A stretch of 64,000 nucleotides of DNA from Blastocatellia bacterium (GCA_021463145.1 JAJTWZ010000014.1:1-64000), one strand, 5' to 3'. Positions 55,699-63,812 are shown, counted from the first letter of the stretch. Notes: generated by a model from the sequence alone, not told the origin. Numbers and translations: made by a program.

Positions 55699-55724
55699 GG
55701 CGCGACGGCCCGTACCGTCGCGCC
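55699..55724. other. Strong 10-bp GC hairpin
   Basis: GGCGCGACGG and CCGTCGCGCC (55699-55708, 55715-55724) pair perfectly around the loop CCCGTA. It is a possible terminator or part of a structured RNA. Confidence 0.55.
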
Positions 55725-56119
55725 GACACGTGGCAGTCCAGCGTGACTGGAAGGAGGGGCGATGGCCCGTGGAGCAGGGCCAACGCCGTCACACCGGATA
55801 CTGCCGGAAGAACTTAACCAATTGCACCGACGCTGACTGCGAACGCGGTCTACCCCCAGACCGGACACTCCCCGTTGTGTCCGGCCCACGCTGGCGAGTC
55901 ACTCGCTCGAGCGACTTCTTCGCCGTTTTCCGCGCCCGCACGGCGACAAACCATCGCCAACCCCTAACTCATCGGACAATTGACCGGTTGACAACGACCG
56001 GCACGAACGACACCAACCGGCCGACCCCGATCAGATGCTCACGTCCTGGACGGCTTCGTCACGTCCGTCAATCGATCGATCGCCTACTGAACGCGACAGA
56101 CTTTCACATCGTCAGGAAA

Positions 56120-56311
56120 TCACGCCGTGCGCCGAAGCCCCTCGAATTTCGTCGGCCATTCTACTTCGTGCAGCGTCCGGCCACTCCTGGCCAGCAGTTC
56201 GCGCTCTAGATCGTTGACGCGAGCTTCGAGAACCGACACCCTTGCAAAAACGCGCTGGACGGTGCGCACGAGCCTATCGAATTCATCACGGGTTGCCTGA
56301 TCGTTGGTCAT
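56120..56311 (-). CDS. 63-aa coiled-coil protein divergent from lexA, probably SOS-controlled
   Basis: A small charged protein starting MTNDQATRDEFDRLV; residues about 8-45 have a heptad pattern (FDRLVRTVQRVFARVSVLEA), predicted coiled coil, and the end is basic (KFEGLRRTA). A strong AAGGAG lies 7 nt before the ATG at 56311, making it a probable real gene. Its promoter carries a candidate LexA site, so DNA damage may induce it. SlyX-like or cell-division-inhibitor roles are possible but unsupported. Confidence 0.7.
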   Translation of the reverse strand: MTNDQATRDEFDRLVRTVQRVFARVSVLEARVNDLERELLARSGRTLHEVEWPTKFEGLRRTA

Positions 56312-56343
56312 CGCTACGCTCCTTCTCGATCTATTTCTCGTGT

Positions 56344-56397
56344 AGGACAAATGTCCAGTGTCCGGCCATATTGCGCTCGAGTCGTAAGTACTGTCAA
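56344..56397 (-). promoter_or_regulatory. Promoter and LexA-type operator of the 63-aa gene
   Basis: On the minus strand TTGACA (56397-56392), an 18-bp spacer and CAATAT (56373-56368). Just downstream, at 56344-56359, is AGGACAAATGTCCAGT (plus-strand reading), whose GGACA/TGTCC arms form a palindrome. The same 16-bp motif recurs at 56433-56448 before lexA. Confidence 0.6.
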
Positions 56398-56424
56398 GAA
56401 GTATTTTTCTGAGCGAGAAACCTG

Positions 56425-56453
56425 TTGATTTCAGGACGATTGTCCAGTATCGT
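56425..56453 (+). promoter_or_regulatory. lexA promoter with LexA-type operator in the spacer
   Basis: TTGATT (56425-56430), 17-bp spacer, TATCGT (56448-56453), 7 nt before the ATG. The spacer is filled by AGGACGATTGTCCAGT (56433-56448), nearly identical to the site at 56344-56359. The GGAC-N4-GTCC form resembles the GAAC-N4-GTTC boxes of other LexA proteins. Autorepression is expected. Confidence 0.65.
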
Positions 56454-56460
56454 GCCGGCT

Positions 56461-57144
56461 ATGGCAGACCTGAACCCGACACAGCGCGCGATTTTGATGG
56501 CGATTTCCAAGGCAGCCGGCGCCGGAATGCCACCCACGGTTCGTGAGCTCGCCGACCAGCTCGACATGAAGCGGTCTACGGTGCATTACCACCTGCTGGC
56601 GCTTCGGAGGGCGGGCTATGTTTCTGGCGAAGGACGCCATCGCGACATCGCCCTGACTGACGCTGCGCTGGGCGCATCGAGCAAGTCTGGCCTTCGCCTC
56701 GCGGGACGTTCGACGCCGGCTCGTGCATCGTCGGCTATCGAGCCGTCATCCGGTATTCCTATTCTCGGCAAGGTCGCGGCCGGAACTCCAATCCTGGCAG
56801 CGGAGAACCACATTGGCGAGCTGTCACTTGGAGCGATGTTCGATGGCAAGGGGCCATTGTTCGCGCTCGAGGTGACGGGAGACTCGATGATTGACGACGG
56901 AATCCACGAGGGCGACTATGCCATCGTTCGCCAGCAACCGACGGCCATTCCAGGCGATACCGTCATTGCAATGATCGCTGACGGCGAAGAGGGCGAAGCT
57001 ACGATCAAGCGCTATCGCAAGGATCGCAACGGAGTCGTGCTCGAGCCCGCAAACGCTTCTTACCGGCCGCTCCGGTTCGAGGGAGCAGATCTCGACCGGC
57101 TAGTCATCCTCGGAAAGCTCATCGGGCTCGTGCGAAAGGTCTGA
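56461..57144 (+). CDS. lexA: LexA repressor (SOS regulator)
   Basis: A 227-aa LexA. The winged-helix domain (1-65, PPTVRELADQLDMKRSTVHYH) is followed by the self-cleaving S24 peptidase domain: cleavage site Ala107-Gly108 (GKVAAGTPI), Ser142 (VTGDSMIDDGI) and Lys183 (EATIKRY). It represses SOS genes and autocleaves on RecA filaments. ATG at 56461 matches LexA N-termini. A duplicated LexA-type site stands in the region shared with the divergent small gene. Confidence 0.95.
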   Translation: MADLNPTQRAILMAISKAAGAGMPPTVRELADQLDMKRSTVHYHLLALRRAGYVSGEGRHRDIALTDAALGASSKSGLRLAGRSTPARASSAIEPSSGIPILGKVAAGTPILAAENHIGELSLGAMFDGKGPLFALEVTGDSMIDDGIHEGDYAIVRQQPTAIPGDTVIAMIADGEEGEATIKRYRKDRNGVVLEPANASYRPLRFEGADLDRLVILGKLIGLVRKV

Positions 57145-57194
57145 TCCGTCTGTAGCTGGTGCCGGCTCCATCCGGGCAGCACCCTCGATCGCCG

Positions 57195-57203
57195 TGCTAG
57201 ACT
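57195..57203 (+). promoter_or_regulatory. Extended -10 element before ispH
   Basis: TGCTAGACT (TGn + TAGACT), 7 nt before the ATG at 57211, in a 66-bp gap after lexA. It suggests a leaderless ispH transcript. Confidence 0.45.
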
Positions 57204-57210
57204 GCGGCCG

Positions 57211-58161
57211 ATGATCGAGACGCTTTATCTCATCAAACCTCGTGGGTTCTGCGCGGGAGTGGTTCGTGCCATCGACATCGTGGAGCGCGCTCTCGCCCTC
57301 TACGGCGCCCCCGTTTACGTACGGAAAGAGATCGTCCACAACCCGATAGTCGTAAACGACCTTCGCGACAAGGGCGCGGTATTCGTGGAAACGCTGGCCG
57401 AAGTGCCCGCCGATTCCGTGGTCATCTTCTCCGCGCACGGCGTCGCGCCGGACGTCTACGAAGACGCGGCCGTCCGAGGTCTCAACGTCATCGACGCAAC
57501 CTGTCCGCTCGTTACCAAAGTTCACATCGAGGCGCGCCGCTTCGCGGCCGAGGGCCGGACTATTTTCCTCATCGGCCACGAAGGGCACGACGAAGTAATC
57601 GGCACGATGGGGGAGGCGCCCGACAAGATGATACTCATTGAAAATGTCGACGATCTCGACCGTATCTCCGACCTCGACCCCGCGAATGTGGCATTCCTCA
57701 CACAGACGACCTTGAGCGTAGACGACACTCGCGAGGTCATCGATGCCGTTCGAACCCGCTATCCGGTAATCAAAGCGCCCGCGAAGGACGATATCTGCTA
57801 CGCAACGCAGAATCGGCAGGAAGCCGTGAAGGCGCTGGCTCCACGAGTCGACTTGGTGCTCGTCGTCGGCGCCGCCAACAGCTCGAACTCGCTTCGGCTC
57901 GTCGAAGTGGCAAAGCAGAACGGCGTGAGCGCGCATCGCATCGACCGCGCTTCCGAGATCCGGCCCGAGTGGCTGGACGGCATCCGCTCAGCAGCAATCA
58001 CGGCTGGGGCCTCAACCCCGGAACGCCTCGTCGAGGAAGTCGCCGACGTGTTCCGGGCACGCGGAGTCGCCCGCGTCGAGCAGTTCGAGATGGTCCGGGA
58101 GAACGTCGTATTCCCGCTTCCCCGGGAGCTCGACGTCGAGCCCGTCGCCGAGCCGACCTAG
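57211..58161 (+). CDS. ispH: 4-hydroxy-3-methylbut-2-enyl diphosphate reductase
   Basis: A 316-aa IspH (LytB), the last enzyme of the MEP isoprenoid pathway. The three cluster cysteines are Cys14 (RGFCAGV), Cys98 (DATCPLV) and Cys196 (DDICYATQNRQ). VYVRKEIVHN and IFSAHGV are family blocks. The last codons and stop are partly duplicated just downstream (58191-58224). The gene follows lexA but has its own likely promoter. Confidence 0.97.
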   Translation: MIETLYLIKPRGFCAGVVRAIDIVERALALYGAPVYVRKEIVHNPIVVNDLRDKGAVFVETLAEVPADSVVIFSAHGVAPDVYEDAAVRGLNVIDATCPLVTKVHIEARRFAAEGRTIFLIGHEGHDEVIGTMGEAPDKMILIENVDDLDRISDLDPANVAFLTQTTLSVDDTREVIDAVRTRYPVIKAPAKDDICYATQNRQEAVKALAPRVDLVLVVGAANSSNSLRLVEVAKQNGVSAHRIDRASEIRPEWLDGIRSAAITAGASTPERLVEEVADVFRARGVARVEQFEMVRENVVFPLPRELDVEPVAEPT

Positions 58162-58224
58162 TCGCTGCGCCCTTAAACCCAGGACTCTGGCCCGTCGCGG
58201 AGCCGACCTAGTCGCTACGCCCTT
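58141..58224. repeat. Duplication of the 3' end of ispH
   Basis: A 34-bp segment spanning the ispH stop codon (58141-58174) recurs at 58191-58224 with two mismatches (period 50). Both copies share GAGCCGACCTAGTCGCT. It suggests a short tandem duplication event. Confidence 0.85.
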
Positions 58225-58939
58225 CATCAGGTTCAGTCGTTGGCTTCCCGCCACCGGTAAGTGATGCCCTCGTGAAGTGCCGGAGGCACGATTAAGCCGT
58301 AGCCCTCTCGAGAAACTTCCCCGTAAGCTGTTGATTCCAGCTTCGACGGATTCCGAGTTTCAGCCTGCCCTGTCAGGGCGAAACAATGAGATGAACTCCG
58401 CCTTCGCAACTGATGTCCGCGACGTGCGGACCGCGAATCCCGCAGGACACCGAACCGGACGCAGCGCTCTCCGTGGTTGCTGACGATGCCCGTGACGCGG
58501 TGACCGCGAAGCGGTCAACGCCGTAACCCTCGGCCCGCTTCTCCGGTCAATCCGCGGGCTAAGCCGTGACCCACGGCGTGCGTCTCTGACCAGTCCGCGG
58601 TCACCGCCGTGACCCACGGCCGTTTCATCGACCGTCCCACGGTCGCAGAAGTCGTGACTCTCGAAAAGCCAGACACGCGGGCCGCGAAAGAAACGGAAGC
58701 GGTCCTGGACTCTATCGCCCTTGTTGGAGCTCCGATGTCCTCGTGACGTGACACCCATGTCCTGCGTCGTGGGCTCGGGTACTCTCGCGTATTTTCAACC
58801 TGACAGAAAGCACCGTTGCTACGGCGCTCGTCGGATGGCGATGCAACCACACAGTCAAATCCGAACCGACTTCATATCGCCTCGACAGGAATGCACATCC
58901 CGCCAAAACAATCACAAACAACAAGGTCTACGACACGCC
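58225..58939. other. Gene-free region with several mini-hairpins
   Basis: No convincing ORF. The stretch 58502-58650 is dense in short palindromes: GACCGCGAAGCGGTC (58502-58516), GCCGTGACCCACGGC at 58563-58577 and 58606-58620, and GACCGTCCCACGGTC at 58630-58644. It could be a structured RNA or a protein-binding array between ispH and cax. The cax gene points into it from the right. Confidence 0.5.
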
Positions 58940-60046
58940 CTAAATCGGCAAATAGAAGAACGCGATGCCGAGGATGACGTAGACCGACAACAACTGCACC
59001 CCCTCCATCCAGTTCGACTCGCCGTCCTGCGAGATGAGCGCCATGATCGCCGTAGACATCACTATCGAAAGCACCTCGAGATTCGTGAACAACAGGTCCA
59101 TCGGCCTGGGCCCGATCACGTAGCTAAGGAACAGAAGCACCGGTGCGACGAACAACGCAATCTGGATCGACGAGCCGACCGCGATGTTCACCGCGAGGTC
59201 CATCTTGTTCTTGCCCGCCATGAGCACTGCCGTCGAATGCTCCGCCGCGTTGCCGATGATCGCCACCAGGATCACCCCGACGAAGACTTCCGTCATGCCA
59301 AGAGACTTCGCCGCTTCGTCGACGGCTCCGACCAGGAACTCCGACATCAGCGCGACGAGCGCAGTCGCACCAAGCAGCACACCCAGCGACTTGCCGCGTG
59401 ACCAGCCGTGAGTTCCAAGCGCCTGATCAGCCTCGGCGCTTGGCTCGCCGACGTAAAGGTGCTTGTGGGTCTTAAGCGTGAAAAGAAGGCTGAGGATGTA
59501 CGTCACGATGAGGACGATCGCAATCTCCAGACTCAACTCGAGCTCGTCGTGAACGACTGCAGCCGACGAGGTTCCCTGAACGAGGAAATGGAAGATTGCC
59601 GGGACGACGAGGCCAATCGAGCTGAGTACGAGAAGAGTCGAGCCGAGGCTGGCCGCAGTCCGGTTGAACTTCTGCGATTCGAACTTGAGACCGCCGTAGA
59701 GGACGCTGAGGCCGAGCACCAGAAGTATGTTGCCGATTATGGATCCGGTGATCGACGCCTTCACCACATCGTAGAGTCCCGCCCTCAGCGCCATGATCGC
59801 GATGATCAACTCGGCTGCATTCCCGAACGTCGCGTTCAGCAGTCCACCGATGCCCTCGCCGAGCGTTTCCGCCAGATGCTCCGTTGCCTTTCCCATCAGG
59901 CCCGCGAGAGGAATGATGGCGATGCACGACGCGATGAAGATCGCGAGCGGGCTCGCGTGCACGACGTACTCGAGCACCACTGCGATCGGGACGAAGACGA
60001 GAAGCAGGTTGAGAATGTTCTCTACGGCGAAGAGCTTCTTGATCAT
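58940..60046 (-). CDS. cax: Calcium/proton antiporter
   Basis: A 368-aa inner-membrane Ca2+/H+ exchanger of the CaCA superfamily (YfkE/ChaA/VCX type). It has about eleven hydrophobic segments and the two alpha-repeat motifs [13 protein letters not shown] and [13 protein letters not shown], which carry the cation-binding glutamates. A charged loop in the middle (about 195-215, [16 protein letters not shown]) separates the halves. AGGAGA precedes the ATG. Single gene with its own promoter. Confidence 0.95.
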   Translation of the reverse strand: MIKKLFAVENILNLLLVFVPIAVVLEYVVHASPLAIFIASCIAIIPLAGLMGKATEHLAETLGEGIGGLLNATFGNAAELIIAIMALRAGLYDVVKASITGSIIGNILLVLGLSVLYGGLKFESQKFNRTAASLGSTLLVLSSIGLVVPAIFHFLVQGTSSAAVVHDELELSLEIAIVLIVTYILSLLFTLKTHKHLYVGEPSAEADQALGTHGWSRGKSLGVLLGATALVALMSEFLVGAVDEAAKSLGMTEVFVGVILVAIIGNAAEHSTAVLMAGKNKMDLAVNIAVGSSIQIALFVAPVLLFLSYVIGPRPMDLLFTNLEVLSIVMSTAIMALISQDGESNWMEGVQLLSVYVILGIAFFYLPI

Positions 60047-60075
60047 GGAATGTCTCCTGAGTGGAAGGCGTCGCG

Positions 60076-60104
60076 ATTATCCGAATGTGTCTCATGGGTG
60101 GCAA
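60076..60104 (-). promoter_or_regulatory. Canonical promoter of cax
   Basis: On the minus strand TTGCCA (60104-60099), exactly 17 bp, GATAAT (60081-60076). It is one of the best sigma-70-type matches in the window. Leader about 25 nt. Confidence 0.7.
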
Positions 60105-60146
60105 GCCACCCGGGAAGTGCCTGACGCGGTTACCCCAGGTACGAAG

Positions 60147-60932
60147 TCAGCCAACGCCTCCCAACCGCACGCGCGCGGCCGTCAACGCGACGACGCGCGC
60201 TGCTCCCGCACTCCGCAAGGCCCCGGCGCAGGCGCCGAGCGTCGCTCCGGTCGTGAATACGTCATCCACGAGCAACAACCGTCTGTCGGCCACGAGGCGA
60301 GAGGCGGCAGCGAACGCGCCAGACGACTGCGCCTGCCGCTCTTCGCGGCCGGCTCCAATCCTTCGTCGCACACCGGCGCGCACTCGGGTGAGGCCGGAGA
60401 GCACTACAGGCAGTCCAATACGCTTCGCCAACGCTTCCGCAATCAACTCGGCCTGGTTGAAGCCGCGCTCGGCGCGCCTGTCCGGATGCAGCGGAACCGG
60501 TACGACAATGTCGACGTCGCGGAGCACGTCAGAGCCGATCCACACCAGTTCGAGAAGGTCCGTCAGCCGTTTCGGCACGATCGGAATCCGCTTCGCGTGC
60601 AGTAGCGCCGCCCGAAGAGCACCAGCGTACTCTCCGGCCGAGCGCGCCGCCTCCAACGTCTCCGGCGCACAAGTCAGACACCGGCCGGTTCCCGGCAATC
60701 CGCAACGCCGGCACAACGCGCGATCCAGGTAGAGCGGAGTGACGGCGGGATCTTCCCAGCAGGACTCGCAGGCGACCCCCGACGCCTGCTCGCGCACCGA
60801 AGCGCGGCATACGTGACAGCCTTGTGGAAAGACGGTTGCGACGAGCGCATCGGTGACGCGCCGCGCTATTCGTCGTCCTCGAGAAGGCCGCGTTCCTGAA
60901 GGTCCTGGCAGGTGATGCAGTGTCGAGCCCAC
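60147..60932 (-). CDS. comF: ComF-family phosphoribosyltransferase-like protein
   Basis: A 261-aa ComF/GntX-type protein with N-terminal zinc fingers (CHVC, CESC, CRRCGLPG, CLTC) and a C-terminal PRTase domain with PRPP motif LLLVDDVFTTGAT and PVPLHPDRRAERGFNQA. Related proteins act in natural transformation. The start is uncertain: the only candidate, GTG at 60932, would overlap the upstream DksA-type gene by 67 bp; no ATG or GTG lies between. Confidence 0.85.
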   Translation of the reverse strand: MGSTLHHLPGPSGTRPSRGRRIARRVTDALVATVFPQGCHVCRASVREQASGVACESCWEDPAVTPLYLDRALCRRCGLPGTGRCLTCAPETLEAARSAGEYAGALRAALLHAKRIPIVPKRLTDLLELVWIGSDVLRDVDIVVPVPLHPDRRAERGFNQAELIAEALAKRIGLPVVLSGLTRVRAGVRRRIGAGREERQAQSSGAFAAASRLVADRRLLLVDDVFTTGATLGACAGALRSAGAARVVALTAARVRLGGVG

Positions 60933-61231
60933 GGTACGGCCTCGAGCCGTTTGTCCTGAATCGGCTCCTCGCAGTTTGCACAGATTCCGTATTCGCCGCC
61001 ATCGAGGCGCTGAAGGGCTTCCTCAACGAGCTTGAGAATCGTTCGCTCGTTAACGCTCTGACTGAAAAGCAAATCCTTCGTGTATGCGTTCGATGCGATG
61101 TCGGCCGGATCCTGAGACGTGTCCGCCCCTGCCTCGCGCTCGTAATCTTCAGTGGAGATCACCACACCAGCGAGCGCGTGCCGCTTGGCCGTCAGTCGTT
61201 CCTGGAATTGCTTCAGCCGCTTCTTTTCCAT
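60866..61231 (-). CDS. DksA/TraR-family zinc-finger protein
   Basis: A 121-aa protein. The N-terminal coiled coil carries DPADIA, matching the DxxDxA tip of DksA that enters the RNA polymerase secondary channel, and the C4 zinc finger is CANCEEPI(x)n with CITC. It probably modulates transcription initiation with ppGpp. Its 3' end overlaps the comF start region. Part of the obgE-to-comF gene row. Confidence 0.9.
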   Translation of the reverse strand: MEKKRLKQFQERLTAKRHALAGVVISTEDYEREAGADTSQDPADIASNAYTKDLLFSQSVNERTILKLVEEALQRLDGGEYGICANCEEPIQDKRLEAVPWARHCITCQDLQERGLLEDDE

Positions 61232-61270
61232 ATCGCTTTCCTGAAGTCGTCACCCGCCCCCGGTTCGTTC

Positions 61271-61744
61271 TTACTTCTGGTACGGACTCCCCGACAGAAT
61301 CGTGAGCGCTCGATAGAGTTGCTCGGCCAACAGGACCCTTGCCATTTCGTGTGTGAAAGTCATCCGCGACAACGCTAGAGACTGGTCTGCACGCTCCCGG
61401 ATTCTCGCGGATACACCAAGATAACCACCGATCACGAACACCATGCGGCGCGTGGACCGCGTTTGGCGTTCGGAGATAATGCCCGCGAAATCCACGGAAC
61501 GCAACTGCGTCCCGGTCTCGTCGCACAACACCACGAAGTCGCCGTCCTCGAGGCTTTCGAGCATCGCATCCGCTTCGCGTTCGAGCACCAACGGCTCGCC
61601 TTTCGACGTCGCCGCGCCGCCCCGATCGCGCAACGTGACGACCTCTATTCGCGCCATGCGCCGGGCCCGCTCGAGGTACTCGTCGACAAGCGCCGCAAGC
61701 CGGCGGTCACGCGTCTTGCCGACCCACATGAGCACGATCCGCAT
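61271..61744 (-). CDS. rlmH: 23S rRNA pseudouridine-1915 N3-methyltransferase
   Basis: A 157-aa RlmH (SPOUT family), which methylates pseudouridine 1915 of 23S rRNA in assembled 70S ribosomes. FVIGGYLGV and LALSRMTFTHEMARVLLAEQ are the diagnostic C-terminal blocks; the last residues are GSPYQK where most homologues have PYHK. ATG at 61744 matches the family start. Usually next to rsfS, but here a sigma-54 activator gene lies between them. Confidence 0.95.
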   Translation of the reverse strand: MRIVLMWVGKTRDRRLAALVDEYLERARRMARIEVVTLRDRGGAATSKGEPLVLEREADAMLESLEDGDFVVLCDETGTQLRSVDFAGIISERQTRSTRRMVFVIGGYLGVSARIRERADQSLALSRMTFTHEMARVLLAEQLYRALTILSGSPYQK

Positions 61745-61784
61745 CGAAGTCAGTCTCCCGGCCCAGTGTTCGAATGCGAACAGG

Positions 61785-62726
61785 TCACGACACGCCGCGA
61801 TCCCCTGGCGAGTCGCGGCGAAGGCGCTCGTATAGGTTCTTCCGGCTGATGCCCAGGACGCGAGCCGCCTCCGACTTGTTTCCTCCAACGTCGTCGAGTA
61901 CCGACCGGACGTAGGCAGCTTCCATCTCCGCAAGTGTCGGACGGCCCGGCTCGGCCGCGGAAGCGAATGCCCGAATGCTGTCCGGCAGATCCTCCGCTGC
62001 GACTCTCATTCCGTCACCCCTCACGACCGACTGCTCGATCACGTTGCGCAACTCGCGCGCGTTTCCAGGGAAGCTATAACGGCACAGCAGGTCGAGCGCA
62101 TCGGCACGGACGATCGCCGAGCCGGCTCTCGCGCGGTGAGCGAATCGCTGCGCGAAGAGCTCGGCCAGCGGCGCAATTGCATCGGGTTGTTCCCGAAGCG
62201 CAGGCATTCGGATCGATATGACGTTGAGCCGAAAAAACAGGTCCGGCCGAAATGCTCCGGCCTCGGTTGCGCGCGCGAGATCGGCGTTGGTGAGCGCAAC
62301 GATGCGGGCGCCGAGTTCCATGGTCCGGTTCCCGCCGAGCCGCGTGAATCGTCGCTCGTCGAGCAGACGAAGGAGCTTCGCTTGCGCTTGCGGCCGCATC
62401 GCGGCGACCTCGTCGAGCACCAGCGTGCCCCCGCGTGCGGCCTCGAGCCTTCCGGCACGGGCCTCGGTTGCTCCCGTGAATGCGCCCCGCTCGTGGCCGA
62501 AGAGCTCGCTCTCCAGCAGCGCTTCCGGCAGCGATGCGCAGTCGATCGTGACCAGGGCGCCGTCGGCGCCGCTTCTATCGTGGATGATCCTCGCCAGCAG
62601 GTCCTTGCCCGTTCCGGTTTCTCCAGTGACGAGAACCGTCGTCGTCCGTGGTGCATCGGCGGCCCGGATGGCAAGGTCGACCGCGCTCCGCATGGCCGCG
62701 CTCTCGATGACAACTTCGGCGGGCAT
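61785..62726 (-). CDS. Sigma-54-dependent activator without regulatory domain (PspF-like)
   Basis: A 313-aa enhancer-binding protein: AAA+ domain from the N-terminus with Walker A GETGTGKD (35-42), intact GAFTGA (81-86), Walker [10 protein letters not shown], and a C-terminal Fis-type HTH ([22 protein letters not shown]). It has no receiver or sensory domain, so activity would be controlled by another protein or be constitutive, as in PspF. It is inserted between rsfS and rlmH. Confidence 0.92.
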   Translation of the reverse strand: MPAEVVIESAAMRSAVDLAIRAADAPRTTTVLVTGETGTGKDLLARIIHDRSGADGALVTIDCASLPEALLESELFGHERGAFTGATEARAGRLEAARGGTLVLDEVAAMRPQAQAKLLRLLDERRFTRLGGNRTMELGARIVALTNADLARATEAGAFRPDLFFRLNVISIRMPALREQPDAIAPLAELFAQRFAHRARAGSAIVRADALDLLCRYSFPGNARELRNVIEQSVVRGDGMRVAAEDLPDSIRAFASAAEPGRPTLAEMEAAYVRSVLDDVGGNKSEAARVLGISRKNLYERLRRDSPGDRGVS

Positions 62727-62742
62727 TCAAGTCGGCGGCACG

Positions 62743-63153
62743 CTACGGCCGCTGCTCGGCCTTCAATGCATCCGGCAGCTCGACACGGTCGGCGTCGCGC
62801 CACAAGCGCTCGAGTTGATAGAAGTCGCGCGCCTCCTCGGTGAAGATATGCACGATGAGGTCGCCGTAGTCGAGCAGCACCCAGCTTCCGGCCTCGTAGC
62901 CTTCCGTGTGCAGCGGACGTGAGTTCCGATCTTTCTTCAACCGGTCCATCACTTCGTCCGCAATTGCCTGGACCTGGCGAGTAGACGAACCCGAACAGAC
63001 GAGGAAGAACTCGGCAAACGACGCGACCTTGCGGATGTCGATCGCCGTCATCTGCAGAGCCTTTCGCGATGCCGCTGCTTCGACAGCGAGCATCAGCTTC
63101 TCGACATCCTGTGCGTCTGGTTGCTTGTACTCGAGAATTTCGTTCGTACTCAT
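62743..63153 (-). CDS. rsfS: Ribosomal silencing factor RsfS
   Basis: A 136-aa RsfS (Iojap), which binds uL14 on the 50S subunit and blocks subunit joining in slow growth. ASFAEFFLVCSGSSTRQVQA and GYEAGSWVLLDYGDLIVHIF are diagnostic. Its ATG overlaps the nadD stop by four bases (ATGA). Confidence 0.95.
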   Translation of the reverse strand: MSTNEILEYKQPDAQDVEKLMLAVEAAASRKALQMTAIDIRKVASFAEFFLVCSGSSTRQVQAIADEVMDRLKKDRNSRPLHTEGYEAGSWVLLDYGDLIVHIFTEEARDFYQLERLWRDADRVELPDALKAEQRP

Positions 63154-63812
63154 CGTGACCCTGTGTACAGCTCCTGCTTTCGAATGTAGGCGGCAACGGA
63201 ATCGGCAACCAGACCGTCGAGCGGCGCACCGGCGCGGGTGCGCTCGCGAATCGTCGTCGACGAGACGTCTGTGTATGCGTCGTCCGTCAAATAGATCCTG
63301 GTAGAGGCATCGGTGGATTCGAGCGGAACCGCGTCGGCGGCGACGCCTCGAAGGTCAACGATTCGCGACCGCACATTCCCGGGAAGGTGACCGGCCTCGA
63401 GATCGAATCCGGGGCGCGCCGTGACGATGATATGGCAGCTCTCGACGAGCCGCAAATAATCGTGCCAGTGCGGCAGGTCCTCGAACGAATCGGCGCCAAT
63501 GACGAACGACAGCGGCGCCGCATCTGGATTCAAGTCGTGGAGCCGGGCGACGGTATCGACCGAGTAGGCGGGCGCCGGCGCATCGAGCTCCACCGTAGAG
63601 ATCACCGCACGGTCCAGGTCGGCGACTGCAAGCGCCATCATCGCGACCCGGTGGCATCTGTTCGAGATGGTGACATTGCGCTTGTGCGGAGGAATGTTCG
63701 CCGGCACGAGAAGCAGTCGATCGAACCGGAACCGTTCGAGCAGCCCGTCGACGACTGCGCGATGGCCGGCGTGAAACGGATCGAACGTCCCCCCGTAGAC
63801 CCCGAGCTTCAC
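63150..63812 (-). CDS. nadD: Nicotinate-nucleotide adenylyltransferase
   Basis: A 220-aa NadD, which makes nicotinate adenine dinucleotide from NaMN and ATP in NAD synthesis. GVYGGTFDPFHAGHRAV holds the (H/T)xGH nucleotidyltransferase motif, LLVPANIPPHK follows, and the C-terminal VSSTTIRER (ISSTxIR) is intact. GTG start overlaps the obgE stop (GTGA). Upstream of rsfS, as in many bacteria. Confidence 0.95.
   Translation of the reverse strand: MKLGVYGGTFDPFHAGHRAVVDGLLERFRFDRLLLVPANIPPHKRNVTISNRCHRVAMMALAVADLDRAVISTVELDAPAPAYSVDTVARLHDLNPDAAPLSFVIGADSFEDLPHWHDYLRLVESCHIIVTARPGFDLEAGHLPGNVRSRIVDLRGVAADAVPLESTDASTRIYLTDDAYTDVSSTTIRERTRAGAPLDGLVADSVAAYIRKQELYTGSR

Larger units (their letters stand above)
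54204..56119. other. 1.9-kb region without convincing genes
   Basis: Only short frames with poor coding bias are present. It contains a pair of direct repeats (54676-54711 and 54749-54784), one weak minus-strand ORF (55246-55491) and a cluster of strong short hairpins between 55648 and 55884. It separates the PPC gene from the lexA locus. It could hold decayed genes, untranslated RNA or mobile remnants. Confidence 0.5.

Noticed and set aside
54389-55889. Several antisense ORFs over 100 residues between the PPC gene and lexA
   Set aside because: Composition is Arg/Ser/Pro-rich and unlike real proteins here, there are no ribosome sites, and frames overlap each other.
56120-57144. Toxin-antitoxin pair (63-aa gene plus repressor)
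   Set aside because: The repressor is a full LexA with the cleavage site and Ser/Lys dyad, and the small protein has no toxin motif.
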